From Butyrivibrio sp. INlla16 (lineage in GTDB: Bacteria; Bacillota; Clostridia; Lachnospirales; Lachnospiraceae), in the NCBI RefSeq assembly GCF_900104155.1, contig NZ_FMYB01000002.1, forward strand, positions 124,001 through 188,000: a stretch of DNA of 64,000 bases. Reading direction: 5' to 3'. Both the position numbers and the translations under genes were made by a program. Every line of letters begins with the position of its first letter. The first letter of the stretch is position 1. Positions 50,113-58,774 of this stretch are shown here, one piece after another. The notes under the pieces are model-generated. The model was not told where the DNA came from, did no database searches, and saw only the letters and a list, made by a program, of their open reading frames with translations.

Positions 50113-51231
50113 ATGAAAAAATTTTCGATTGCGGCGGCTGCAATGGCAGCGGTGCTTTGTTTTTGTGCGTGCGGAAAGAGTACTGACGAGAGTGTGATTA
50201 CTTCCGCGACAGATAATGTTGCTGAATCTCCGGAGAGTGAAAATGTGGAGATAACTGACGAAGAAACTGCTACAAGCAGCGAAGTAGATGAAGACGATGG
50301 TGCTGCCAAAAATGACGGGATGAAAATCGTCTGCACTATTTTTCCGGAGTACGACTGGGTAAAAGAGGTTCTCGGAGAAAAGGCTGAGGATGCGGATATC
50401 ACCATGCTCCTCGATAACGGCGTAGACCTTCACAGCTATCAGCCAACAGCTGAGGATATCATGAAAATCTCGGAGTGCGATCTGTTCGTATATGTCGGCG
50501 GCGAGTCCGACGAGTGGGTGGATGATGCCCTTGCTGAGCGAACAAATGATGATATGGTGGTTATAAATCTGATGGACGCTCTCGGAGATACGGTCAAGGA
50601 AGAAGAGGTTGTAGAAGGCATGCAGGCTGAGGAAGAGGAAAGCGAGGATGCAGATGAGAACGCTGCCGATTCTACAGAAACCGAGGAAGAGGTTGAATAC
50701 GACGAACATGTCTGGCTTTCTCTGAAAAATGCGCAGGTTATCACTGAGAAGATCGCCGATGCTCTTGCAACCATCGATCCTGAGAATGCAGATACCTACA
50801 AGGCTAACGCAGATGAATATATGGGAAAACTTGATTCTCTTGATTCTGCCTACGAAAGCGCGGTATCCGGAGCATCCATAAAGACGGTTCTGTTCGGAGA
50901 CAGATTTCCCTTCAGATATATGACTGATGACTACGGTCTCGACTACTATGCAGCCTTTGTCGGATGCTCTGCGGAGACTGAGGCGAGCTTTGAGACTATA
51001 GCTTTCTTATCGGGAAAAGTGGATGAGCTCGGACTTAAGAGCGTGCTTACGATTGAGGGACAAAATCACAAGATTGCGGAAACAATAATAAGCAATACAA
51101 AAGATAAAAACCAGCAGATTTTGACAATGGATTCCATGCAGAGCACAACCTCTGAGGATGTTGAGGGCGGCGTGTCCTACCTCGAAATCATGGAGCAGAA
51201 TCTTGAAGTATTAAAGGAAGCGCTCGAGTAA
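50113..51231 (+). CDS. znuA: metal ABC transporter substrate-binding lipoprotein, ZnuA/AdcA-like
   Basis: 372-residue lipoprotein: signal to CACGKS (Cys about residue 20), acidic linker, then the cluster A-I fold from about residue 75 (MKIVCTIFPEYDWVKEVLGE). Metal ligand histidines are likely in DNGVDLHSYQPTAED and YDEHVWLSLKNA. Where zinc binders often have a His-rich loop, this has an acidic one (EEEESEDADENAADSTETEE). GDRFPFRYMTDDYGLDYYAAF is the usual later motif. GAGG nine bases upstream of the ATG. Zinc is the likeliest metal, manganese possible. Confidence 0.87.
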   Translation: MKKFSIAAAAMAAVLCFCACGKSTDESVITSATDNVAESPESENVEITDEETATSSEVDEDDGAAKNDGMKIVCTIFPEYDWVKEVLGEKAEDADITMLLDNGVDLHSYQPTAEDIMKISECDLFVYVGGESDEWVDDALAERTNDDMVVINLMDALGDTVKEEEVVEGMQAEEEESEDADENAADSTETEEEVEYDEHVWLSLKNAQVITEKIADALATIDPENADTYKANADEYMGKLDSLDSAYESAVSGASIKTVLFGDRFPFRYMTDDYGLDYYAAFVGCSAETEASFETIAFLSGKVDELGLKSVLTIEGQNHKIAETIISNTKDKNQQILTMDSMQSTTSEDVEGGVSYLEIMEQNLEVLKEALE

Positions 51232-51260
51232 CGAAGCACATTCAGAAAGTGAGAATTATT

Positions 51261-51980
51261 ATGAAGTTATTATCTGTCAGCAACCTGACTCTTGGTTATG
51301 ACCACGCAGTAGTGGCAAGGAATTTGCATTTTGAGGTTAATGAGGGTGACTATCTTTGTATTGTCGGGGAAAACGGCTCCGGAAAAACGACTCTCATGAA
51401 AACACTCCTTGGCATTTGCGACAAGGTCTCCGGTGATGTAATTTTTGGAAACGGAATAACAAAAAATGAAATAGGATATCTTCCACAGCAGACGATCGTT
51501 CAGAGGGACTTTCCTGCGTCAGTAAAGGAAATCGTAATCTCCGGATGCCAGGCTAGGCTTGGGTTTCGACCTTTTTACACAAAGAAAGAAAAAGAGCTTG
51601 CGGCTAAGAATATGGAAAAGCTGGGGATTACAGAGCTTGCTGACAGATGCTACAGAGAACTCTCCGGCGGACAACAGCAGCGAGTCCTTCTGGCCAGAGC
51701 TCTCTGTGCTGCAGGGAAAATTCTTCTTCTGGATGAACCTGTGTCGGGACTTGATCCGCAGATTACAGGGGAGATGTACGAGCTTATAAGCAAGCTGAAT
51801 GTTGACGGAATGACGATAATCATGATATCCCATGATATTCAGGCTGCGATAAGATATGCAAGCCATATTCTGTATATGTCGGATGATATCTTCTTTGGAA
51901 CCGCAGGGGAATTCATGGCGAGCGAAAAAGGTAAACTTTTTATCGAATATGAAAAACTTAACACAAGGAGGGCAGTGTGA
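51261..51980 (+). CDS. znuC: metal ABC transporter ATP-binding protein, ZnuC-like
   Basis: 239-residue ATPase: Walker A GENGSGKTTL, ABC signature ELSGGQQQRVLLARAL, Walker B ILLLDEPVSGLDP, His switch MISHDI. The metal-type motif IGYLPQQTIVQRDFPASVKEIV (a Q-loop with a PASV stretch) places it with zinc and manganese importers. ATG 51261 is preferred to GTG 51249 because the latter overlaps the only binding-site-like sequence. Confidence 0.9.
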   Translation: MKLLSVSNLTLGYDHAVVARNLHFEVNEGDYLCIVGENGSGKTTLMKTLLGICDKVSGDVIFGNGITKNEIGYLPQQTIVQRDFPASVKEIVISGCQARLGFRPFYTKKEKELAAKNMEKLGITELADRCYRELSGGQQQRVLLARALCAAGKILLLDEPVSGLDPQITGEMYELISKLNVDGMTIIMISHDIQAAIRYASHILYMSDDIFFGTAGEFMASEKGKLFIEYEKLNTRRAV

Positions 51981-51981
51981 C

Positions 51982-52821
51982 ATGGAAAAGCTTTTGTTTT
52001 ATATGCAATATCCCTTTGTAAGATACGCACTGATTGTCGGTGTTCTGATAGCCCTGTGTTCATCGCTTCTCGGAGTGACGTTGGTTCTGAAAAGATATTC
52101 CTATATCGGAGACGGTCTTTCACATGTGGCTTTTGGCGGAATTGCGGTAGCAAGCGTAGTGAATCTCACAAACAGAATGACGCTGGTCCTTCCAATAACA
52201 ATAATTAGCGCGATTTTACTGCTAAGGACAGGCCATAATGCGAAGGTAAAGGGAGACGCTGCAATCGCCATGATATCGGTTGGGGCTTTGGCTTTCGGAT
52301 ATCTCATCATGAACGTGTTCGGGACGAGCTCCAATCTGACCGGGGATGTCTGCACAACACTTTTCGGGTCAACTTCAATACTCACCCTTACCATGACTGA
52401 TGTATGGCTGTGTGTGATTATGTCGGTGTTTGTTGTGGCTGCGTATGTGCTTCTGTATAACAGAATTTTCGCAGTGACTTTTGATGAAAACTTCGCCAGG
52501 GCTGTCGGAACCAAAGTGGATTTTTACAACCTTCTTATCGCGGTGGTTACTGCAATTATCATTGTTCTTGCGATGAACCTTGTGGGTTCGCTTTTGATAT
52601 CGGCACTTATTATTTTTCCGGCACTATCGGCGATGAGACTGTTTACCAGTTTTAAAAATGTGACTGTTTTTTCTGCAGTATTTTCCGTAGTGTGTGCTCT
52701 TGTGGGAATCATTGTTTCCATACTTGCCGGTACACCTGTAGGCTCAACCATTGTTGCTATCGACGCGGTTGGCTTTGCAATCTGCTGTGGCGGATCGCTA
52801 GCAGGGAGGAAGCTTGCATGA
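51982..52821 (+). CDS. znuB: metal ABC transporter permease, ZnuB-like
   Basis: 279-residue ABC-3 family membrane subunit with about eight helices: MQYPFVRYALIVGVLIALCS, LKRYSYIGDGLSHVAFGGIA, DENFARAVGTKVDFYNLLIA, LVGSLLISALIIFPALSAMR. All are typical. AGGAGG upstream; the ATG is one base past the znuC stop. Overlaps the next gene by four bases. Confidence 0.92.
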   Translation: MEKLLFYMQYPFVRYALIVGVLIALCSSLLGVTLVLKRYSYIGDGLSHVAFGGIAVASVVNLTNRMTLVLPITIISAILLLRTGHNAKVKGDAAIAMISVGALAFGYLIMNVFGTSSNLTGDVCTTLFGSTSILTLTMTDVWLCVIMSVFVVAAYVLLYNRIFAVTFDENFARAVGTKVDFYNLLIAVVTAIIIVLAMNLVGSLLISALIIFPALSAMRLFTSFKNVTVFSAVFSVVCALVGIIVSILAGTPVGSTIVAIDAVGFAICCGGSLAGRKLA

Positions 52822-53417
52822 ATAAAAATGTGAAAAGAAACCTGTTGTTAGTCTGCTGTATGCTTGTGCTTGCGACAGCGTGCGGAAGTAAAAACGAAGC
52901 AGTTGAAATAACGGAAGATTTAACTTCAGACGTATACGATACATCAACAGAGACAACTACCGTAGATGAAGTCGACACACCCATAGAAAGTACTTCTCCA
53001 GACGAGGTCGACACATCAACAGAAGCCACTGCTACAACCGCATCAGACGCATCAACACAAACCACTGGCACAGATTCAACCGACACCTCAGAGGTTGATC
53101 TCACAGCGATGTCATCCACCATGATCTACGCGGAGGTATATCAGATGATGATGACTCCGGGCATGTATGTCGGAAGAAAGGTGAAGATGCAAGGCCTTTA
53201 TGACATCTACCACGACGATACCACCGGGAAGGACTATCATTCTTGCATAATAACGGATGCGACCGCCTGCTGCGCCCAGGGAATTGAGTTTGAGCTTGCA
53301 GATGGGAACTACCCGGGGACAGATATTTCGGAAGTGACAGTGGAGGGAATTTTCAATACCTATGAGGAGAACGGTGCGATGTACTGCACACTCACAGACG
53401 CAAAACTCCTAAATTAA
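52818..53417 (+). CDS. lipoprotein with OB-fold-like domain, zinc operon accessory
   Basis: 199 residues: lipobox ATACGS (Cys about residue 21), Thr/Ser/Asp-rich linker to about residue 95, then a beta-barrel-like domain (GMYVGRKVKMQGLYDIYHDD, YHSCIITDATACCAQGIEFE, ISEVTVEGIFNTYEENG). The CIITDATACCAQG cysteines could bind metal or form disulphides. Related domains accompany zinc transport genes in clostridia. The ATG overlaps the permease stop (ATGA), with GGGAGGAAG upstream, so it belongs to the same operon. Confidence 0.75.
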   Translation: MNKNVKRNLLLVCCMLVLATACGSKNEAVEITEDLTSDVYDTSTETTTVDEVDTPIESTSPDEVDTSTEATATTASDASTQTTGTDSTDTSEVDLTAMSSTMIYAEVYQMMMTPGMYVGRKVKMQGLYDIYHDDTTGKDYHSCIITDATACCAQGIEFELADGNYPGTDISEVTVEGIFNTYEENGAMYCTLTDAKLLN

Positions 53418-53484
53418 ACCAGGCTTCGCTGAGAGAAAAGGGCTTGTAATTTTTCTGATATGGATTAAAATAACAGTTAAATGC

Positions 53485-53763
53485 TAAGAACAGAAATAGT
53501 AGGTATCTTGAGACCTTCAGAGAGGAGCCGGTTGGTGAGAGGCTTCGGTTTTCGGATATTGAACCCGTCTGGGAGCAGCAGAAGGGAAAACTGATTTTAT
53601 TCCAAAGATCAGAAACTTCTGACGGAGGTCACCGTGATCATAGACATGCAAGTGTCAGCTTGCAATGAGGTGCAGGTTTTCAGGCCTGAATTTAGGTGGT
53701 AACGCGGATAAAAACATTATTCGTCCTAAGTGTACAAATAAAGTATGCTTAGGACTTTTCTTT
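53485..53763 (+). promoter_or_regulatory. T-box leader of proS
   Basis: The antiterminator signature GGTGGTAACGCGG is at 53693-53705, and the terminator hairpin at 53723-53763. Stem I has AGAGAGGAGCCGGTTGGTGAGAG and a specifier region GAACCCGTCTGGG; CCC (53564-53566) or CCG (53565-53567) would be the proline specifier. Uncharged tRNA-Pro is expected to stabilise the antiterminator and let transcription enter proS. Confidence 0.92.
53723..53763 (+). terminator. T-box terminator
   Basis: GTCCTAAG/CTTAGGAC stem (53723-53730 with 53748-53755), extended inside by GTAC/GTAT, then TTTTCTTTT. Confidence 0.9.
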
Positions 53764-53828
53764 TGCGTGCGAAGCATTTTCGAGTCCGTGTCTGCTTCAC
53801 ATGCAAAGTGAAGAAAGGAGTTGTTATT

Positions 53829-55571
53829 ATGAAACTTAGCAAATTAGTAGGAGTGAGATTCAAGGAAAAGCCCGCCTTCTGTGTGATTGACAGCCACACC
53901 TACAGCCTTCGCGGCGGTTATGTGAAGCGTGTATCAAACGGTATTTTTTCACTTTACACTCCCATGAAGAAAGTTACTCAGAACATCGAGAAGATCCTGA
54001 GAGAGGAAATGGACGGTGTGGATTGTCAGGAAGTTATGTTTCCTGTGGTTCTTCCGGGAGCTCTTTGGGAGGAATCAGGACGCTATGAGAGCGTTGGTGA
54101 AGAACTTTTGAGATTCAAGGATCGTAATGATACTCCCATGGTACTTGGTATGACTCATGAGGAGGCGGCTGTTCATCTTGCAAGAGAGTACGGAAGCACT
54201 TATGCAAATTATCCCTTCGCTTTTTATCAGATACAGACTAAGTATCGCGACGAGGCCCGTCCCAGAGCCGGACTTATAAGAGTACGTGAGTTTACAATGA
54301 AGGATGCTTATTCTTTCCATACTTCTCAGGAAGATCTTGAGAAATACTATGACAGAATGGCAAATGCTTATGACAGAATTTTCGAGAGAGCAGGAATTCC
54401 TGATGTTATCTCGGTTAAGTCTGATTCAGGTATGATCGGAGGAAGTGTATCTCACGAGTACATGCTGCTTACGGATGCAGGTGAGGATTCCATTGCACTG
54501 TGTGATGACTGCGGTTACAGCGCAAACATGGAAGCTGCGGAAACAACTGTGGATAATTCCGGATGCACGCCTGCTGGTGAGCTGAAGAAGGTTTACACTC
54601 CTGACTGCAAGACCATCGAAGATGTATGCACTTTCTTAAAGAGCAAGGTTGAGGAGTCCTGTAAAGCCGTTGTTTATCAGATAAATGCAACCGATGAGTA
54701 TGTAGTTGTTTTCATTCGCGGAGACTACGAGGTCAATGAGACGAAGCTTGTAAACTACCTCCATGAGGAGGTTCACCCCGCTGAGATCACTGAGGAATCA
54801 GGACTTGTTGCCGGCTTCTGCGGACCTTACGAGCAGCACGGCAATTGCAGGATTGTTTATGATAAGTCACTTGAAGGCATCGAGAACCTGTGTTGCGGCG
54901 GCAACGAGACAAACTATCACTACACAGGCCTTAACATCAAAAGAGACATCGGAGATGTGGAGTACGTTGATGTCAGCAAAATTCGTGATGGTGACATCTG
55001 TCCCTGCTGCGGTAAGAAAACCATCAGAATCAGCAGAGGTATTGAGGTCGGTAATATTTTCCAGCTCGGTACCAAATACTCAGACAGCATGAAGATGACC
55101 TATACGGATGAGGACGGTAGTTCCAAGACACCCATCATGGGATGCTACGGAATCGGTGTTGGCCGCCTTGCAGCAAGTATCATGGAAGCCCGCCACGATG
55201 ACAAGGGGCCTATCTGGCCCATCACTGTTGCACCCTGGAAGGTGCATGTTTGCTGCATGAGAAGAGATGACGATGCCTGCAGAGAAGCAGCTGACAAGAT
55301 CTATGAGGAACTCACAAACATGGGCGTAGAGGTTATCTATGATGACAGAGATGTCCGTGCCGGCGTCATGTTTGCCGATGCAGATCTCCTCGGCGTTCCG
55401 GTTCGCGTGATTGTTGGTCCCAAGGCTCTTGCTAACGGCGAGATTGAGCTCTGCACAAGAGATAAGAGCGTACAGCTCTCTGTGAAAAAAGAGGACATTA
55501 TCACTGAAACCAAGAAGCTCATGGACTCTCTTTATGAAGAGATTAATTCCAAGGTGAAGAGCAGAATATAA
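53829..55571 (+). CDS. proS: prolyl-tRNA synthetase
   Basis: Charges tRNA-Pro. 580 residues, bacterial type: class II motif 1 region MFPVVLPGALWEESGRYES, motif 2 FAFYQIQTKYRDEARPRAGLIRVREFTMKD (shown here in two parts: FYQIQTKYRDEARPR and GLIRVREFTMKDAY), an editing-type insertion domain in the middle (about 225-410), motif 3 PIMGCYGIGVGRLAASIMEA, and an anticodon-binding C-terminus (VTVAPW-like ITVAPWKVHVCCM). RBS AAAGGAG sets the start at 53829; upstream codons belong to the leader. Confidence 0.96.
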   Translation: MKLSKLVGVRFKEKPAFCVIDSHTYSLRGGYVKRVSNGIFSLYTPMKKVTQNIEKILREEMDGVDCQEVMFPVVLPGALWEESGRYESVGEELLRFKDRNDTPMVLGMTHEEAAVHLAREYGSTYANYPFAFYQIQTKYRDEARPRAGLIRVREFTMKDAYSFHTSQEDLEKYYDRMANAYDRIFERAGIPDVISVKSDSGMIGGSVSHEYMLLTDAGEDSIALCDDCGYSANMEAAETTVDNSGCTPAGELKKVYTPDCKTIEDVCTFLKSKVEESCKAVVYQINATDEYVVVFIRGDYEVNETKLVNYLHEEVHPAEITEESGLVAGFCGPYEQHGNCRIVYDKSLEGIENLCCGGNETNYHYTGLNIKRDIGDVEYVDVSKIRDGDICPCCGKKTIRISRGIEVGNIFQLGTKYSDSMKMTYTDEDGSSKTPIMGCYGIGVGRLAASIMEARHDDKGPIWPITVAPWKVHVCCMRRDDDACREAADKIYEELTNMGVEVIYDDRDVRAGVMFADADLLGVPVRVIVGPKALANGEIELCTRDKSVQLSVKKEDIITETKKLMDSLYEEINSKVKSRI

Positions 55572-55578
55572 TAAAATG

Positions 55579-55623
55579 CCCCTTTTACAGGATGAAAATA
55601 GTCCTGTAAAAGGGGTATTTTTA
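55579..55623 (+). terminator. terminator after proS
   Basis: Perfect 14-bp stem CCCCTTTTACAGGA/TCCTGTAAAAGGGG (55579-55592 with 55602-55615), then TATTTTT. Confidence 0.92.
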
Positions 55624-55639
55624 TGCCCTGAATTATTTT

Positions 55640-55724
55640 TGACTAAAAATATAAAATTAGTCAGAAAAGTATTGACATCGATTTATGAGGAGGGTTATTA
55701 TGACTAAAAATACTAATCTAGTCA
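55640..55724 (+). promoter_or_regulatory. tetR promoter flanked by two TGACTA-N12-TAGTCA operators
   Basis: Two identical 24-bp dyads: TGACTA at 55640 with TAGTCA at 55658, and TGACTA at 55701 with TAGTCA at 55719, 61 bases apart. Between them is TTGACA (55672-55677), a 17-base spacer and TTATTA (55695-55700). One operator is upstream of the -35 and the other covers the start of transcription, which fits autoregulation by the TetR-family protein encoded next. Confidence 0.8.
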
Positions 55725-55740
55725 AAAAGAGGACGAGTAT

Positions 55741-56367
55741 ATGCCAAAAACCTACACAGAAAGTGAAAGAGAGCAGATCATTATCCGTTTAAAGAAAGGA
55801 GCCAATGAGATGCTGATGAAAAAAGGTGTCAAGAAGACTACCGTGGATGAGTTGGTAAAGCTTGCCGGAATTCCAAAGGGAACCTTCTACCTTTTTTATC
55901 CATGTAAAGAGGTACTGTTTTTCGATGCGGCCCAGGATTTTCATGAAAAGGTTGATGAGTATATCACAAAGGGTTTTCTTGCAATAATCGCAAGTCACAA
56001 TATTGATCCCGAGGAGGAGGGAGCCTTTTCCGAATGTATCGATGAGATCGCTGAAGTGATCCTCGGAGCAATGGAGATCACAACCACATCCTGTCTCAAG
56101 GTGCTGCTTGAGCCTGAGGCGATGAACCAGGTTCTTTCGAAGCTTCCGGAAGATCTGCTTCAAAACCACAGGGATCAGGACACCCGTATGGGAGCAGGTA
56201 TTATAGCAAAAGTGGCTGCAAGGAAGGGGCTCGACGTCGAGGCAGTTGTTGGATCCTTTTCAATGATTTTATTCGGTTCTATGTACAAGCATGTCATTGG
56301 AGAGGAGAACCTCAGAGAGAGCATGCGCATGCTGGTAAAAGGACTGGTTATACAGATTTTGGAATAA
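55741..56367 (+). CDS. TetR-family transcriptional regulator
   Basis: 208 residues. The N-terminal HTH is clear (KKTTVDELVKLAGIPKGTFYLFY). The C-terminal ligand domain is helical and diverse, so the inducer is unknown. AGAGGA lies 8 bases before ATG 55741. A stronger site, GAGGAGGG, precedes an ATG at 55700 in another frame that would give a 31-codon peptide, but that site may lie upstream of the transcription start. The regulator probably controls the ABC exporter genes that follow. Confidence 0.87.
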   Translation: MPKTYTESEREQIIIRLKKGANEMLMKKGVKKTTVDELVKLAGIPKGTFYLFYPCKEVLFFDAAQDFHEKVDEYITKGFLAIIASHNIDPEEEGAFSECIDEIAEVILGAMEITTTSCLKVLLEPEAMNQVLSKLPEDLLQNHRDQDTRMGAGIIAKVAARKGLDVEAVVGSFSMILFGSMYKHVIGEENLRESMRMLVKGLVIQILE

Positions 56368-56428
56368 AACTCAGGATTCAAATAACTGTACGATTTTTAG
56401 GACAGCATAAAAAAGAGGAGATCAGGCT

Positions 56429-57292
56429 ATGACAGACAACAAGGTGATTGATGTTAGAAATGTTTATTTCAGCTACAGTAAAACTCCCTTTCTGAAGGAC
56501 ATTACTTTTTCTGTAGATAAGGGAGAAATCTTCGGATTCCTCGGACCCTCCGGTGCAGGTAAGAGCACCCTGCAGAAGGTGCTTACCGGAATATGCACAA
56601 ACTATGAGGGGAGCGCCAGCATTCTAGGTACCGAGAGCAAAAATCACGGCAAGGATTTTTATGAGAAAATCGGTGTCGATTTTGAATTCCCGAGCCTTTT
56701 TGATAAGCTCTCCGCCAGGGAAAATCTCAAATACTTCGCGTCACTTTACAGCGGAAACAAAAGGAATATAGATGAACTTTTAAAGGAAGTCGGACTTTAT
56801 GAGCACGCAGATAAGAAGGTTTCCGCCTTTTCCAAGGGCATGAAATCCAGACTGAACTTCATCAAGTCGCTGATCCACGATCCGGACGTGCTGTTTCTGG
56901 ATGAGCCCACCAGCGGCCTTGATCCCAATAACGCCAAGATTATGAAGGACCTTATCCGGAAAGAGAAGGAGAAGGGTAAGACCATCATTCTCACTACGCA
57001 CGACATGCAGGATGCGACCGAGCTCTGCGACAGAGTGGTGTTTATTGTGGACGGCCAGATGAAGGCGATGGATACTCCGCATAATTTCATTATGAGTCGC
57101 GGTGCAGCCAGAGTGACCTACACCTATATGGAGAACGGACAGGAGCGAATGGTGAGCACGATTCTTTCGGACATCAGTGGCGACGAGACTTTAAAGCAAC
57201 TTATTGATGAAAACCGGATAACCTCGATTCACAGCGGGGAGCCCACACTCAATGATATTTTTATTGAGATAACCGGCACACATTTGGACTAA
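56429..57292 (+). CDS. ABC exporter ATP-binding protein
   Basis: 287-residue ATPase: Walker A GPSGAGKSTL, signature AFSKGMKSRLNF (the SKGM variant common in drug and lantibiotic-type exporters), Walker B VLFLDEPTSGLDPNN, switch His LTTHDMQDA. The last 70 residues are an accessory domain (ARVTYTYMENGQERMVST, EPTLNDIFIEITG). AAGAGGAGAT upstream. Two membrane genes follow at once. The substrate is unknown; TetR control suggests efflux of a toxic or signalling compound. Confidence 0.9.
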   Translation: MTDNKVIDVRNVYFSYSKTPFLKDITFSVDKGEIFGFLGPSGAGKSTLQKVLTGICTNYEGSASILGTESKNHGKDFYEKIGVDFEFPSLFDKLSARENLKYFASLYSGNKRNIDELLKEVGLYEHADKKVSAFSKGMKSRLNFIKSLIHDPDVLFLDEPTSGLDPNNAKIMKDLIRKEKEKGKTIILTTHDMQDATELCDRVVFIVDGQMKAMDTPHNFIMSRGAARVTYTYMENGQERMVSTILSDISGDETLKQLIDENRITSIHSGEPTLNDIFIEITGTHLD

Positions 57293-57304
57293 CGGGTGAT
57301 AACT

Positions 57305-57985
57305 ATGAGACAAGCGAATGTAATAAAAGGTGACATTATCTTTCAGTGGAAGTACGGCTTCTATTTTCTGTACGTCCTTGTGATTCTGGTGTACATGATA
57401 ATCTTCTCGTTTTTCGAAGGGAATATCAGGAACATCATTGTGTCCTGCTGCGTATATTCGGATCCGGCGGCAATGGGAATGTTCTTTATGGGAGCGCTGA
57501 TCCTGCTCGAAAAGAGCCAGCATATCACAAGCTCAATAGTAATTTCGCCGGTTACACCCACAGAGTATATCTTCGGAAAAGTGATTTCCTTTGCGATAAT
57601 CTCTCTGGTTGTGGGGCTTGTGCTGATCCTTTTTGGGTCTACCGATAACCTGTTTTTATGCATGGCGGGGATACTTGCAGGATCGATTCTTTTTAGCCTG
57701 TGCGGAGTTATAGTCGGAACAAAGGTCAGTAACCTCAATCAATACATACTGGGTACCGTGCCCTTTGAAGTTATAGGTTTCGCGCCTGTTATCGTGTATA
57801 GAGCAGGTATTATGTGGGACAATCCGATGATGCTGATTCATCCCGGATGCGCAGCTATGAGGCTGATTGAGGGAAATACCGATATGCTGCCATTTTCACT
57901 GATAAGCCTTGCTGCGTGGATTGGAGTTCTGTATCTTATCGCACAAAGATGCGTCATTAGAATGTATAAGAATGTTGGAGAATAA
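57305..57985 (+). CDS. ABC exporter membrane protein 1
   Basis: 226 residues with six hydrophobic segments (FYFLYVLVILVYMIIFSFF, VISFAIISLVVGLVLILFG, CMAGILAGSILFSLCGVIVG and others), the ABC-2 type layout. The ATG at 57305 is preferred to the GTG at 57296, with GGGTGAT upstream. It lies 12 bases after the ATPase gene. No sequence family beyond ABC-2-like can be named with confidence. Confidence 0.8.
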   Translation: MRQANVIKGDIIFQWKYGFYFLYVLVILVYMIIFSFFEGNIRNIIVSCCVYSDPAAMGMFFMGALILLEKSQHITSSIVISPVTPTEYIFGKVISFAIISLVVGLVLILFGSTDNLFLCMAGILAGSILFSLCGVIVGTKVSNLNQYILGTVPFEVIGFAPVIVYRAGIMWDNPMMLIHPGCAAMRLIEGNTDMLPFSLISLAAWIGVLYLIAQRCVIRMYKNVGE

Positions 57986-57988
57986 ACT

Positions 57989-58702
57989 ATGAGTGCTACA
58001 TGTAAGATGTTCGGCTTTATGGTAAAACAGATAACCCGCGATATGATGATGATCATGCTGGTCATCGCACCCTTTTTTGTGGGGAGTATCTTCAGATTCG
58101 GAGTACCGATTTTTGAGGAAAAGATTCTTGCAGGGTTTGGCTATGGCAGCTTTCTTGTGCCTTACTATGATTTTTTCAGTTGGCTCCTTGCAATTCTCAC
58201 AGGTATGATGTTTGCCTTCATAGGAGGACTTGTGGTTCTTGGAGAAATCGACGACGGGATCGCAAAATATATACTGGTGACGCCGCCAGGTGAGAACGGG
58301 TATCTTCTATCAAGAATCCTTCTTCCAGGAGTGATATCGGGAGCCATGATAGCGGTTATTCTTCCTATATTTGCCCTTACAAAGTTGAGTATTCCCGTAA
58401 TCTTTGTTATGGTTATTTCATCAACACTTTGCGGAATAATCACATCCTTTCTTGTTGTGGCCATATCTTCCAACAAGGTAGAGGGCATGGCAGTTGGCAA
58501 GCTGTCCGGACTGTTTGGAATCACTTTCTTTGTTCCGTTTTTTATAAAGGGAGCAGTCAGATATGTGTTTATCCCATTTCCCATGTATCATGTGGGTGTG
58601 TGGTCGAAGGATGAGACGCCCGTAAGTCTTGTTATTGCAACTGTACTTTTTGCAATATGGGGCGCGGTGTTGCTTAAGCTTTTCAGAAGAAAATTTCAAT
58701 AA
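57989..58702 (+). CDS. ABC exporter membrane protein 2
   Basis: 237 residues with six hydrophobic segments (MMMIMLVIAPFFVGSIFRFG, LAILTGMMFAFIGGLVVLGE, VISGAMIAVILPIFALT and others). Three bases after membrane protein 1, with TTGGAGA upstream. The stretch VVLGEIDDGIAKYILVTPPG is typical of ABC-2 permeases. Together the two would form a heterodimeric channel with the 56429 ATPase. The gene ends just before repeat copy 5. Confidence 0.82.
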   Translation: MSATCKMFGFMVKQITRDMMMIMLVIAPFFVGSIFRFGVPIFEEKILAGFGYGSFLVPYYDFFSWLLAILTGMMFAFIGGLVVLGEIDDGIAKYILVTPPGENGYLLSRILLPGVISGAMIAVILPIFALTKLSIPVIFVMVISSTLCGIITSFLVVAISSNKVEGMAVGKLSGLFGITFFVPFFIKGAVRYVFIPFPMYHVGVWSKDETPVSLVIATVLFAIWGAVLLKLFRRKFQ

Positions 58703-58703
58703 T

Positions 58704-58759
58704 GCCTTCCCCCCTTACATAAGGGGGGGAAGGTGTCATCGTAGCTGACGGATGAGGGG
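58704..58759 (+). repeat. interspersed two-hairpin repeat, copy 5
   Basis: GCCTTCCCCCC-TTACATA-AGGGGGGGGAAGG, then GTCATC-GTA-GCTGAC (one mismatch), then GGATGAGGGG. The loop of the first hairpin is longest here. It begins one base after the exporter stop, and an AAAGGAG site follows before the next ATG. Confidence 0.88.
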
Positions 58760-58774
58760 AAAAAGGAGATAATT

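Noticed and set aside
53745-53828. N-terminal extension of ProS
   Set aside because: These codons lie in the T-box terminator and leader; the ATG at 53829 has the ribosome binding site and the family N-terminus.
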